This document shows positions 13,508 through 21,729 of a stretch of DNA of 22,879 nt, piece by piece (position 1 is the stretch's first letter; the number at the start of each line of letters is the position of its first letter). Source of the stretch: Nitrosomonadaceae bacterium (lineage in GTDB: Bacteria; Pseudomonadota; Gammaproteobacteria; Burkholderiales; Nitrosomonadaceae); contig CAKKRO010000175.1 in the NCBI GenBank assembly GCA_919902625.1, positions 2,295 to 25,173 on the forward strand, read 5' to 3'. The position numbers and the translations under genes were made by a program. Below the pieces are notes generated by a model that was given only the letters and a program-made list of their open reading frames with translations, made no database searches and was not told the DNA's origin.

Positions 13508-15115
13508 TCAATTCACATAAAAATTGCGCATCATGCCCATATCTTCATGCTCCAGATTATGGCAGTGATAAAGAAACAAACCGGTGTAATCTTTAAAGGG
13601 CTTGATAATTTCAATTTCCTCTCCGGGCATGACGAGCACAGTATCTTTCCAGCCGCTATGAATGAATCCGTCTTTGACAGTGTCATACCCGCCACCTGGA
13701 TTGTTCTGCGTTCGTGACAGAATCTGAAATTGCTGTCCATGCAGATGAATGGGATGAGGCAGTGACATCATCATGCCCATGCCACCACCTCTACCGCCTC
13801 GCATTCTCCCACCCATAGCCCGGTCATCATGGAATATTCTGATTCTCTGAACGGTATTGACCGGAATCTTTTCAAGCTCCGTATAATCCTGCATTTCAAA
13901 TGCTCTGCCGTTTAATTGCCATGTCATGTGCCGCATGCCAATGGCAATGGGAACCGTCTTGCCGGGATTGGAGATGTCCTGGCCAGTCAAACGACGCATC
14001 GGAATCAATTCGACAGGCAGTTTGGGTGAATCACTGATTTGTCCGGTGATATAAAACCGGGCGATAGAAATCGCTTTATCCTGGGCTAATTCACCTCCCA
14101 TCATACCCATTCCGCCCATTCCATGGCGCATCCCGCCACCCCCCATAGGGGATGATGACCCCTGATAGGTCAAACTTTGCAAGGTAAGATCAGAACCAAC
14201 TTTGCGGCCACTAAAATCAACCCATAGCTCTACACGTTCAGCGGGTGCAAGCATGATATAAGGTAAAGTTTCAGGCTTCTCCAGTAATCCCCCATCCGTG
14301 CCGATCGCAGTCATAGGCGTACCATCCTCCCAACCCAGCTTGTAGATTCTTGAATTCGATCCATTCAGAATGCGCAAGCGATAGGCTCTGGTTTTTACAG
14401 GGATAGTGCTATTTTCCTGACCATTCACCAGCATCGTATCGCCCAGAAAACCTCTTATCCGTTGATGCCTGTTAAGCATGTAACGTAATTGATTGCCATT
14501 CGTGAAGCTGCGATCCTGAATGACAAGGGGAATGTCATATTCACCGCTGGGCAAATCCAGTTTTTTCTCAGCCGCATCGGTTATGGTGATAAGGCCCGCC
14601 AGTCCTTGATAAACCTGTGTAGCGGTTAATTCATGCGTATGCGCATGATACCAATTGGTGCCGGCAGGGTTCTTTACTTCAAATTCATAGACGTATTGCT
14701 CACCCCGGTATATCGCATACATGGGATGCCCATCCATTTTCTGCGGTACATGCATGCCGTGCCAATGGGTAACGCATGGCTCTGGCAACTGGTTATAAAA
14801 ATATATTCGAACTTTCTGACCTTGCTCAAAATTAAGTATAGGCCCCAAATAACCGGGCAGCTCTCTCAGAGCGGTTTGAGGCCCTTTGAGTAGTTTCCCA
14901 TAGTATTTGAACACATGGGTATAGGCGCCCGGCAGGATAGGAACATCAGCCGTTTGTGCCGTCAATGCTATTTCAACATCAGCTTTAAATGCAGTATCGG
15001 GAGTCACGTTAATCTTCCGGCTTTCAGCAAGTGCGAAACCGGGCAATGTGGCAGTTATGGTTCCTAAAGCAGCGTATTGAAGGAATTGCCGTCTTTTATA
15101 ATCAATGTGTGTCAT
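13508..15115 (-). CDS. Tat-exported three-domain multicopper oxidase with Met/Gly-rich inserts (CueO/CopA-like)
   Basis: This 535-residue periplasmic enzyme has a Tat signal (KRRQFLQ at 7-13, hydrophobic stretch, cleavage near FALA). All four copper motifs are intact: HWHGMHV at 117-123, WYHAHTH at 155-161, HPIHLHG at 454-460 and HCHNLEHEDMGMM at 517-529, giving type 1 Cys/His/Met and the trinuclear centre. Two Met/Gly-rich segments, about 324-341 and 433-451, recall the methionine-rich Cu(I)-binding insert of CueO, so cuprous oxidase or copper tolerance is the likeliest role; laccase or bilirubin-oxidase-like activity is possible. Start ATG 15115 has ggagg at 15122-15126 with six-base spacing; two further in-frame starts upstream (15121, 15136) overlap or precede this site. 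It is downstream of the DUF3579 gene on the same strand and 135 bp upstream of the c-di-GMP sensor gene. No copper regulator or efflux gene is nearby. Confidence 0.9.
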   Translation of the reverse strand: MTHIDYKRRQFLQYAALGTITATLPGFALAESRKINVTPDTAFKADVEIALTAQTADVPILPGAYTHVFKYYGKLLKGPQTALRELPGYLGPILNFEQGQKVRIYFYNQLPEPCVTHWHGMHVPQKMDGHPMYAIYRGEQYVYEFEVKNPAGTNWYHAHTHELTATQVYQGLAGLITITDAAEKKLDLPSGEYDIPLVIQDRSFTNGNQLRYMLNRHQRIRGFLGDTMLVNGQENSTIPVKTRAYRLRILNGSNSRIYKLGWEDGTPMTAIGTDGGLLEKPETLPYIMLAPAERVELWVDFSGRKVGSDLTLQSLTYQGSSSPMGGGGMRHGMGGMGMMGGELAQDKAISIARFYITGQISDSPKLPVELIPMRRLTGQDISNPGKTVPIAIGMRHMTWQLNGRAFEMQDYTELEKIPVNTVQRIRIFHDDRAMGGRMRGGRGGGMGMMMSLPHPIHLHGQQFQILSRTQNNPGGGYDTVKDGFIHSGWKDTVLVMPGEEIEIIKPFKDYTGLFLYHCHNLEHEDMGMMRNFYVN

Positions 15116-15197
15116 GGTCATCCTCCGGTGTCCCAACAGTAAATCTTGTGAGATAACTAAGGAATTCTGAATAACCCGGTATTTGGGTTGTTTCTGA

Positions 15198-15241
15198 TTT
15201 CCAGATAATGGCTTGCAGCAGGATTCTCACCTGTCTGGAAA
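15198..15241. other. Structured inverted repeat in the leader of the Tat multicopper oxidase
   Basis: tttccaga (15198-15205) pairs perfectly with tctggaaa (15234-15241). Inside the 28-base loop, cagg and cctg form a second short stem next to the outer one. It lies between the DUF3579 stop (15302) and the oxidase start (15115). It could be the end structure of the DUF3579 transcript or a leader element. No known riboswitch class was established. Confidence 0.4.
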
Positions 15242-15301
15242 TGAGTTTACCAGTCCAGGCTTAATTAGCAACCTGGCTCTAACAAACCCAGGATTATTGA
15301 A

Positions 15302-15700
15302 TTAAAAATAATTAGACAGGAATCTTATCTTCCATTGATGCAGTAATAGCGCTAATGTTAGTTTTCTTACCGACAATGTCACTTCATTCGAAGTGATTGC
15401 TTCATCCAGATAAGTCACTTCTCTTCCTGGCATTACTTTGAGGTGGTTGTCTCTGGCAAAACCCATAATGAACTTGTAGGCATCCGGATTGATATCTTTT
15501 AACTCCGTTTCCACCAGCACACCCATTTGACCCTGACGTACGACAGGTTGAGCATGGTTCGAGTATACCCAACGCCCATTATTATCATAGTGGGCAAGCA
15601 CTCCGCAGAGCCTTTCTGGCCAATCACCCGGGCGAAATGGCCGGCCCTCTGGAGTAATGCCCAGAATCAACCACTCTTCAGGTTCGGCTTTCATAGACAT
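15302..15700 (-). CDS. DUF3579 domain protein
   Basis: This small soluble 132-residue protein resembles the DUF3579 family found mainly in betaproteobacteria: PEEWLILGITPEGRPFRPGDWPERLCGVLAHYD at about 7-40, SNHAQPVVRQGQMGVLVETELKDINPDAYKFIMGFARDNHLKVM at about 47-91. The family has no assigned function. The C-terminal 40 residues beyond the core include a hydrophobic helix (LTLALLLHQW). The start is poorly supported: ATG 15700 and ATG 15694 both lack a clear Shine-Dalgarno site, and the frame upstream stays open for about 22 codons without a start codon, although it encodes a hydrophobic stretch. It is on the same strand as the multicopper oxidase, 186 bp upstream of it. No operon evidence was seen. 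Confidence 0.8.
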   Translation of the reverse strand: MSMKAEPEEWLILGITPEGRPFRPGDWPERLCGVLAHYDNNGRWVYSNHAQPVVRQGQMGVLVETELKDINPDAYKFIMGFARDNHLKVMPGREVTYLDEAITSNEVTLSVRKLTLALLLHQWKIRFLSNYF

Positions 15701-16120
15701 AACGGCAACGGAAGAAAGAAAAACAAAAATTGAAAAACAACATGAACTGGAATCACGGCAGTTTCTTCAGCTTGTGTGCCGAAATACTGGGGTAAATTTT
15801 TCTGCGGCTATGCCAAGAAATTATCATGACAACCCTCTTTTCTTTGAGATTCCGGTAGTTATATCGGCATAGCTTCAGGGAAATATAGAGCGCTGCAAGT
15901 GGAATGTAGAAATAACGATTGAATTAATCAGGAAAAATAGACTCTGAGAGCTTCAAAGTTGGTATAACTAAGATCCATATTCGGTTCAAATGATGATCAG
16001 CTTTATAAAATCAGATACAAAAACAGTTTTCATTGAGAAAAATAAAAAAAGATGAGTATGATGTTGCAACATTTAAATTGACTTCTATATCCCGGTTTTT
16101 CCACATCATCAGGAATCAGA
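15701..16120. other. 420-bp AT-rich divergent intergenic region
   Basis: It separates the minus-strand DUF3579 gene from the plus-strand lipoprotein aminopeptidase gene and should hold both promoters. No coding sequence with a ribosome site or family resemblance was seen on either strand. The clearest element is the 12-bp palindrome at 16061-16072. A possible + strand -35/-10 pair (TTGCAA at 16064, TATATC at 16086) overlaps the palindrome but is weak. Confidence 0.5.
16061..16072. promoter_or_regulatory. 12-bp perfect palindrome, possible operator
   Basis: atgttgcaacat is self-complementary and lies 48 bp before the aminopeptidase start, overlapping a weak promoter-like sequence. Dimeric repressors use such sites, but no regulator gene is adjacent and no family was recognised. 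Confidence 0.35.
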
Positions 16121-17212
16121 GTGACTTTACGAATTTCACGCACCTTGAGGCTTGCCATGATTGCGGGCCAGGTCATCTGGCTCAGCGCTTGTGCCAATCT
16201 TCCCTACTATGCCCAAGCTATTGATGGGCATTTTGATGTGGTGCGCCGCTCGCAACCTATCAGCACAATTATTGCCAACCCCAATACAGATCAGAAATTA
16301 AAACACTCGCTCAGCAAAGTTGTTCAGTTGCGTGAATTTGCCAGTCGTGAATTGAAGCTGCCGGATAATCTGAGTTATACCAGCTATGCTGATTTAGAGC
16401 GCCCTTATGTGGTGTGGAATGTTTTTGCTTCGCCAGAACTTTCCCTTAAGCTCAAAGAATGGTGTTTTGTGCAAGCCGGTTGTGTCAATTACCGGGGTTT
16501 CTTTTCTCAAGCCAAGGCAGAACGTTATGCGGAGGAACTGAGAAGTGAAGGCTATGACGTCTATGTCGGTGGAGTTCGCGCCTATTCCACCCTGGGCTGG
16601 TTCAGCGATCCGGTACTGAATACCTTTATTGGTTACTCCGAACTGGATCTTGCCCGTCTGATCTTTCATGAACTGGCTCACCAGGTCGTTTATGTGCCTG
16701 GCGACAGCAGCTTCAATGAATCTTTTGCAACCGCAGTCGAACATGAAGGCGTCAGACGCTGGTATGAAAGTAATGGCACAACTTTGGAACAGACTGTATT
16801 AAACGCAAGACAAGAAAGGGAGGCTGTTTTTACCGGCCTGGTATTAAGACACCGGAAGCGATTACTGGAATTGTTTCAGTCGGACTCAAGTGACGCCGAA
16901 AAGCGCGCCGTAAAAGCCCGTATTTTTGATGAGTTACGTGACGAATTCTTACGGCTGAAAACCGAAAAGCCTGAATTCAGCGTCTATGATCGATGGTTTG
17001 CACAGCATTTAAATAACGCACTGCTGGCGACAGTTTCCATTTATACCCAGTTGTTGCCCGCATTTCAGTCCATACTGATGCAACATGACAAGGATATGGA
17101 GCGGTTCTTTGATGCCGTTACAAAAATAAGCAAGCTTCCACGGAATGAAAGAAATTCATTGTTGCAGAAGGCCGCTGAAGGAAGCCCGCACTGGACTGTC
17201 GTTGAACGTTGA
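16121..17212 (+). CDS. Lipoprotein zinc aminopeptidase (PF10023-type, HExxH)
   Basis: This 363-residue protein carries a lipoprotein signal: basic N terminus, hydrophobic stretch and lipobox LSAC with Cys24, so it is probably anchored in the outer or inner membrane on the periplasmic side. The metallopeptidase motif HELAH at 183-187 is followed by FNESFATAVEHEG at 198-210, with Glu200 as likely third zinc ligand (gluzincin arrangement). This pattern and the surrounding region (GYSELDLARLIFHELAHQ) fit the putative aminopeptidase family PF10023, whose substrates are not known. The GTG start at 16121 has agga at 16111-16114 and gives a correct lipoprotein signal. It is followed 44 bp later by chrA on the same strand. 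No functional link between the two is evident. Confidence 0.85.
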   Translation: MTLRISRTLRLAMIAGQVIWLSACANLPYYAQAIDGHFDVVRRSQPISTIIANPNTDQKLKHSLSKVVQLREFASRELKLPDNLSYTSYADLERPYVVWNVFASPELSLKLKEWCFVQAGCVNYRGFFSQAKAERYAEELRSEGYDVYVGGVRAYSTLGWFSDPVLNTFIGYSELDLARLIFHELAHQVVYVPGDSSFNESFATAVEHEGVRRWYESNGTTLEQTVLNARQEREAVFTGLVLRHRKRLLELFQSDSSDAEKRAVKARIFDELRDEFLRLKTEKPEFSVYDRWFAQHLNNALLATVSIYTQLLPAFQSILMQHDKDMERFFDAVTKISKLPRNERNSLLQKAAEGSPHWTVVER

Positions 17213-17256
17213 ATTCGATACTCGATCAATAAACCCGCGCAAAGATAATAAGCAAC

Positions 17257-18609
17257 ATGCCTGCAACAACGCAACCAATCATCAACCAACCCAAACCGGT
17301 ATCCTTCCTGGAAGCAGTCATCTACTGGCTCAAGCTGGGCTTTATCAGCTTTGGCGGACCTGCGGGTCAAATCAGCATGATGCATCAGGAATTGGTTGAA
17401 AGACGGCGCTGGATTTCTGAACAACGCTTTTTGCATGCCCTGAATTACACCATGGTACTGCCAGGCCCGGAAGCTCAACAATTAGCCACCTACATTGGCT
17501 GGCTCATGCATGGCACATGGGGCGGCATAGTTGCTGGCATGCTCTTTGTGCTGCCATCACTGTTCATTCTTATTGCCTTGACATGGATCTATCTGGTTTA
17601 TAGTGAATTACCGGCAGTAGCGGGTATTTTGTATGGAATAAAACCGGCAGTGACAGCCATTGTTGTTTTTGCAGCTTACCGCATTGGCTCGAGGGCCTTG
17701 AAGAATAATATACTGCGCGCTATTTCAGTATTGGCATTTATAGCCCTTTTCGTATTCAACATCCCTTTTCCCTATATTGTGCTGATGGCCGGTTTGATTG
17801 GTTATGCCGGTTCTCATTTTATGCCCGGTCAATTCCAGACCGGCGGGCATCATGAACAATCAAAAAACACTTACGGTCCTGCGCTTATTGATGATGACAC
17901 CCCTGTTCCAGAACATGCCCGCTTTAAATGGAGCCGGTTCATGGCATTCACTTTGACCGGATTTCTAATCTGGGGAACTGTATTGACATTGCTTTCAGCA
18001 AATTATGGCTGGGAAAATACCCTGACACAGATGGGTTGGTTTTTCACCAAAGCTGCATTGGTTACGTTTGGCGGAGCTTACGCTGTTTTACCTTATGTCT
18101 ATCAAGGGGGGGTCGAGCATTATGCATGGTTAAATGCATCCCAAATGATAGATGGACTTGCATTGGGTGAAACAACACCCGGCCCTCTCATCATGATCGT
18201 TGCCTTTGTCGGCTTTGTCGGTGGCTGGAGCAAAGAAGTTTTCGGACCCGACATGCTTTTTCTGGCGGGCATGACTGGTGCGTGCATTGCCACGCTATTC
18301 ACATTTTTACCGTCTTTTCTTTTTATTCTGCTGGGTGGACCGGCTGTTGAAGCGACGCGAGATGACATAAAATATACCGCGCCATTAACCGGCATCACGG
18401 CGGCTGTCGTTGGAGTGATTGTAAATCTGGCCGTGTTTTTTGCTTACCATGTGCTCTGGCCTGACGGCTTTGGGACTGCATTTGAATGGTTTTCTGCTTT
18501 GATTGGAATCGCAGCATTTACCGCTTTGTTCAAATATAAAGCAGGTATCGTTTCAGTCATCAGTGTCTGCGCCATTATTGGATTGAGTTATTCACTGTTA
18601 CTGAAATAA
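17257..18609 (+). CDS. chrA: Chromate efflux transporter ChrA
   Basis: This 450-residue inner-membrane protein of the CHR family is the two-domain (long-chain) form, in which two homologous halves of about 180-200 residues each carry FGG and PGP signatures. N-terminal half: LGFISFGGPAGQ (about 27-38) and MVLPGPEAQQLATYIGW (about 66-82). C-terminal half: AALVTFGGAYAVLPYV (about 267-282) and GLALGETTPGPLIMI (about 300-314). About ten or more hydrophobic segments are visible, with a polar loop near 195-225 between the halves. The family exports chromate, driven by the membrane potential; some members have other or unknown roles. No chrB regulator is present. ATG 17257 has only a weak purine-rich site upstream. 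It is probably transcribed with the small secreted protein gene that follows 41 bp later. Confidence 0.93.
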   Translation: MPATTQPIINQPKPVSFLEAVIYWLKLGFISFGGPAGQISMMHQELVERRRWISEQRFLHALNYTMVLPGPEAQQLATYIGWLMHGTWGGIVAGMLFVLPSLFILIALTWIYLVYSELPAVAGILYGIKPAVTAIVVFAAYRIGSRALKNNILRAISVLAFIALFVFNIPFPYIVLMAGLIGYAGSHFMPGQFQTGGHHEQSKNTYGPALIDDDTPVPEHARFKWSRFMAFTLTGFLIWGTVLTLLSANYGWENTLTQMGWFFTKAALVTFGGAYAVLPYVYQGGVEHYAWLNASQMIDGLALGETTPGPLIMIVAFVGFVGGWSKEVFGPDMLFLAGMTGACIATLFTFLPSFLFILLGGPAVEATRDDIKYTAPLTGITAAVVGVIVNLAVFFAYHVLWPDGFGTAFEWFSALIGIAAFTALFKYKAGIVSVISVCAIIGLSYSLLLK

Positions 18610-18650
18610 CCGCAATGATCGGATTGAACTATCCTTGGAAGGAGAATTTT

Positions 18651-19025
18651 TTGAGAAGGTATTTTCTATTGCTGTTAATCATCTCATCTGTTCTTATTGG
18701 GTTAACCGGCATGGCTTATGGCAATTCCAAAGGAAATCAGGATGAACTGATGATTTGTGACAGAATCCAGAAACAGGGCATCTGCGAAGAATACCGTTTA
18801 AACAGTTTATCGGCTTCTGATAAACAGTTGATGACAAAATATTGTACCCACGGAACAGGTTGTCCAGAAGAAGCGCGTGTCGGACGATGCCTCAAATTTA
18901 AAGACCCGGACGGTATTATTTCGGACAAGCATTATTATAGTGAAGTTACAAAGAAGCGTAACTTGCAGCCCTCTTTTATTAAAGAGACCTGTATCAATAA
19001 TGGCGGAAAATTTCTGGATAACTGA
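18651..19025 (+). CDS. Small secreted six-cysteine protein of unknown function
   Basis: This 124-residue protein has a clear signal peptide (MRRYFLLLLIISSVLIGLTGMAYG, cleavage near residue 24) and a mature part of about 100 residues with six cysteines (ICDR, ICEE, YCTH, GCPE, RCLK, TCIN), which could form three disulfides in the periplasm. I do not recognise the family. I chose the TTG start at 18651 because aaggag at 18639-18644 is six bases upstream and translation then begins directly at the signal peptide. An ATG at 18615 has no ribosome site and would add 12 hydrophilic residues in front of it. It follows chrA by 41 bp and ends in a 219-bp gap before the convergent ftsZ. Confidence 0.7.
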   Translation: MRRYFLLLLIISSVLIGLTGMAYGNSKGNQDELMICDRIQKQGICEEYRLNSLSASDKQLMTKYCTHGTGCPEEARVGRCLKFKDPDGIISDKHYYSEVTKKRNLQPSFIKETCINNGGKFLDN

Positions 19026-19181
19026 TCATTGGGTTGAATAAATTTCTCCATAAACCAACGATAGCGTTTCACAATCCCGCCCAATGACTGATATTCAAAA
19101 AATTTTAGCGTTCAGAAACTGAAATAGCCAACAACATAACTCCAATAATTATTTCTCCGATCATCCAAATTTAGTCATTTG

Positions 19182-19216
19182 CAAAACCACCCTGTTGGAC
19201 TGGACTACCAACAGGG
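19182..19216 (-). terminator. Terminator of the ftsQAZ transcript
   Basis: ccctgttgg (19190-19198) and ccaacaggg (19208-19216) form a perfect 9-bp stem with a 9-base loop, 28 bp past the ftsZ stop. On the minus strand the stem is followed by tggtttt, a short T run at about 19183-19189. It fits an intrinsic terminator for ftsZ. Confidence 0.7.
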
Positions 19217-19244
19217 CAGCAAAGCTGTCTCCAAACAAATCAGA

Positions 19245-20402
19245 TTAATCAGCCTGTCTTCTCAGGAAAGCCGGTATATCCATTGGGTCAATACCGGATT
19301 GACGCATTGCTGCCACTGTGGCATTGCTTCTTCTACCTGTGCGCATGACTGCCGGCTCTTCTACTGAATAAATTGAATCCCGGTCATCCGTTCCGGTACG
19401 GCTATGCACAACAGTCAATGGAGTACTCTGGCTTTGGCTCTGACCAACCAGATTACCTAATCCTGTCGCGACCATGGTCACACGCAGATCTTCGGTCATA
19501 TTCTCATCAATGACTGTACCCACAATAATGGTTGCGTCCTCGGCTGTTAAGTCTTTAATGGTATTCATCACTTCATGCACTTCTCTCATTTTTAGTGAAG
19601 AACTGGCCGTAATGTTGACCAGAATACCTCGCGCTCCCGATAAGGAAACATCCTCTAACAACGGACTTGAAACGGCACGTTCTGCTGCCACACGGGCACG
19701 ATCAACGCCTGCTGCTATCGCTGAACCCATCATCGCCATGCCCATTTCTGACATCACTGTTTTGACGTCTGCAAAGTCAACATTGACCAGCCCTGGACAA
19801 TTAATGACTTCGGCAATACCGGCTACTGCGCCATAGAGCACGTCATTGGCAGCTTTGAATGCATCCAGCATGGAGATATCATTGCCTAACACCATCATGA
19901 GTTTATCGTTGGGGATCACAATCAATGAATCCACATGCTGAGCAAGCGCTTCCATCCCTGCCTTAGCGGCTATAAGGCGCTTCCCTTCAAACGCGAATGG
20001 TTTGCTGACGACCGCTACGGTTAAAATACCCATTTCCTTCGCGACCTGCGCTACCACTGGCGCCGCACCCGTCCCTGTTCCACCCCCCATGCCTGCGGTT
20101 ATAAACAGCATATCCGCACCCTGAATCATCTCAGCAATCCGGTCACGATCTTCAAGCGCCGCCTCGCGCCCAATTTCAGGATTTGCCCCGGCACCCAGTC
20201 CTTTGGTAATACCCGCACCCAATTGCAATAAAGTAGGGGCCCGATTACCTTTCAATGCCTGCGCATCGGTATTCATACTAATGAACTCAACACCTTGCAT
20301 TCCATTCTGGATCATATGATCCACTGCATTGCTTCCACAACCACCCACACCGATCACTTTGATGATTGCTTCTTGAGTTTCGTTATTTATGATTTCGAAC
20401 AT
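19245..20402 (-). CDS. ftsZ: Cell division protein FtsZ
   Basis: This 385-residue tubulin-like GTPase (E. coli 383) polymerises into the Z ring at midcell. The sequence shows GVGGCGSNAV at 18-27, the tubulin signature GGGTGTG at 106-112, and NVDFADVKTVM (T7 loop with catalytic aspartates). A variable linker (QSQSQSTPLT onward) precedes the C-terminal conserved peptide DPMDIPAFLRRQ, which binds FtsA and ZipA. AAGGAG at 20410-20415 sits seven bases before ATG 20402. ftsA lies 68 bp upstream. The gene is last of the division cluster here and is followed by a terminator and a convergent unrelated unit rather than lpxC. Confidence 0.98.
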   Translation of the reverse strand: MFEIINNETQEAIIKVIGVGGCGSNAVDHMIQNGMQGVEFISMNTDAQALKGNRAPTLLQLGAGITKGLGAGANPEIGREAALEDRDRIAEMIQGADMLFITAGMGGGTGTGAAPVVAQVAKEMGILTVAVVSKPFAFEGKRLIAAKAGMEALAQHVDSLIVIPNDKLMMVLGNDISMLDAFKAANDVLYGAVAGIAEVINCPGLVNVDFADVKTVMSEMGMAMMGSAIAAGVDRARVAAERAVSSPLLEDVSLSGARGILVNITASSSLKMREVHEVMNTIKDLTAEDATIIVGTVIDENMTEDLRVTMVATGLGNLVGQSQSQSTPLTVVHSRTGTDDRDSIYSVEEPAVMRTGRRSNATVAAMRQSGIDPMDIPAFLRRQAD

Positions 20403-20470
20403 AATGTTTCTCCTTTAGTACATTGAAATTAAAGCCACCTGATTGCTAATGCCACACCTGAAATTTCTAA

Positions 20471-21709
20471 TTAAAAATTTTTCTGAAACCACCCCTTCAT
20501 TCTGGAAAAAATCTGCCTGGCCCCTCCCCCTTGTAACCTTAAGCCCTGCTGATGCTGCATCTGTTCGACACCCGCAAGAATTAATCCGATACCGGTAGAG
20601 TATCGGGGTGTATGCATCACTTCCTTTAAATTGCCATGATAATTAGGCAAACCTAATCGCACAGGCATGTGAAAGATCTCTTCACCCAATTCCACCATAC
20701 CCCGCAAGGATGCAGAACCACCCGTTATCACGATGCCTGATGAAAGCAATTCTTCAAACCCGCTTCGACGCAACTCCGCTTGCACCATGCAGTAGAGTTC
20801 CTCCGCGCGTGGCTCTATCACTTCAGCCAATGTCTGCTTGGAAAGCTGGCGCGAACCTCGATTACCCACGTCAGGAACCTCTACCATCTCTTGTGTATCG
20901 GCGAGACTTCTTAATGCGCACCCATAACGGCACTTAATATCTTCAGCGCTCTTGGTCGGGGTACGTAGCGCCATTGCAATATCATTTGTTATTTGATCCC
21001 CTGCAATCGGGATGACTGCGGTATGCCGGATGGCGCCATGTGTAAATACCGCGATATCGGTCGTCCCCCCGCCGATATCCACCAGACAAACACCCAGATC
21101 CTTTTCATCTTCGGATAACACCGCCATCGCTGAAGCCAATGGTTGCAGGATTAAATCCCGAACCTCCAGGCCACACCGATGCACACATTTCACAATATTC
21201 TGAGCGGCGGAAACGGCACCGGTAACAATATGCACTTTTACCTCCAGCCGTATTCCGCTCATACCCACTGGCTCACGCACATCTTCCTGGCCATCAATAA
21301 TAAATTCCTGATTCAGGATATGCAGGATTTGCTGATCGGCGGGTATATTTACGGCCTTGGCCGCTTCCATCACGCGTTCAACATCTTTCTCCGTGACTTC
21401 CTTGTCCTTGATGGGCACCATGCCATCTGAATTAAAACCCTTGATATGACTGCCCGCTATCCCGGTATAAACTTCATGAATCTTGCAGTCAGCCATCAAT
21501 TCCGCTTCTTCCAATGCCCGCTGAATGGCATTCACCGTTGTCTCGATATTGGCCACCACGCCTTTCTTCAATCCGCGTGAAGGGTGACTGCCTAAACCGA
21601 TAACCTCAAAGCCACCTTCTGGAGTGACTTCTGCGACGATAGCCACAATTTTTGATGTGCCGATATCAAGACCAACAATCAGATTTCTATTTTCTCTAGC
21701 TTTATTCAT
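20471..21709 (-). CDS. ftsA: Cell division protein FtsA
   Basis: This 412-residue actin-like ATPase tethers FtsZ to the inner membrane and recruits late division proteins. The phosphate-binding motif LIVGLDIGTSKIVAIVAEV lies near the N terminus (residues 10-28), DIGGGTTDIAVF is the second phosphate loop (about 210-221), and GIVITGGSASLRGM is the adenosine motif. The C terminus KGWFQKNF is the amphipathic membrane-targeting helix. Length is normal. gggag at 21721-21725 upstream supports ATG 21709. It lies between ftsQ (20 bp) and ftsZ (68 bp), the standard order. Confidence 0.98.
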   Translation of the reverse strand: MNKARENRNLIVGLDIGTSKIVAIVAEVTPEGGFEVIGLGSHPSRGLKKGVVANIETTVNAIQRALEEAELMADCKIHEVYTGIAGSHIKGFNSDGMVPIKDKEVTEKDVERVMEAAKAVNIPADQQILHILNQEFIIDGQEDVREPVGMSGIRLEVKVHIVTGAVSAAQNIVKCVHRCGLEVRDLILQPLASAMAVLSEDEKDLGVCLVDIGGGTTDIAVFTHGAIRHTAVIPIAGDQITNDIAMALRTPTKSAEDIKCRYGCALRSLADTQEMVEVPDVGNRGSRQLSKQTLAEVIEPRAEELYCMVQAELRRSGFEELLSSGIVITGGSASLRGMVELGEEIFHMPVRLGLPNYHGNLKEVMHTPRYSTGIGLILAGVEQMQHQQGLRLQGGGARQIFSRMKGWFQKNF

Positions 21710-21729
21710 TTAGTTACATCTCCCTGGTC

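Noticed and set aside
15137..15301. Possible cobalamin-riboswitch resemblance on the minus strand (ggtgagaatcctgctgcaa)
   Set aside because: Only a short stretch resembles the conserved core, and the B12-box sequence is absent, so it is treated as chance similarity inside a hairpin.
19474..19836. 120-codon + strand open frame inside ftsZ
   Set aside because: It lies fully antisense to a conserved gene and shows no independent coding signal.
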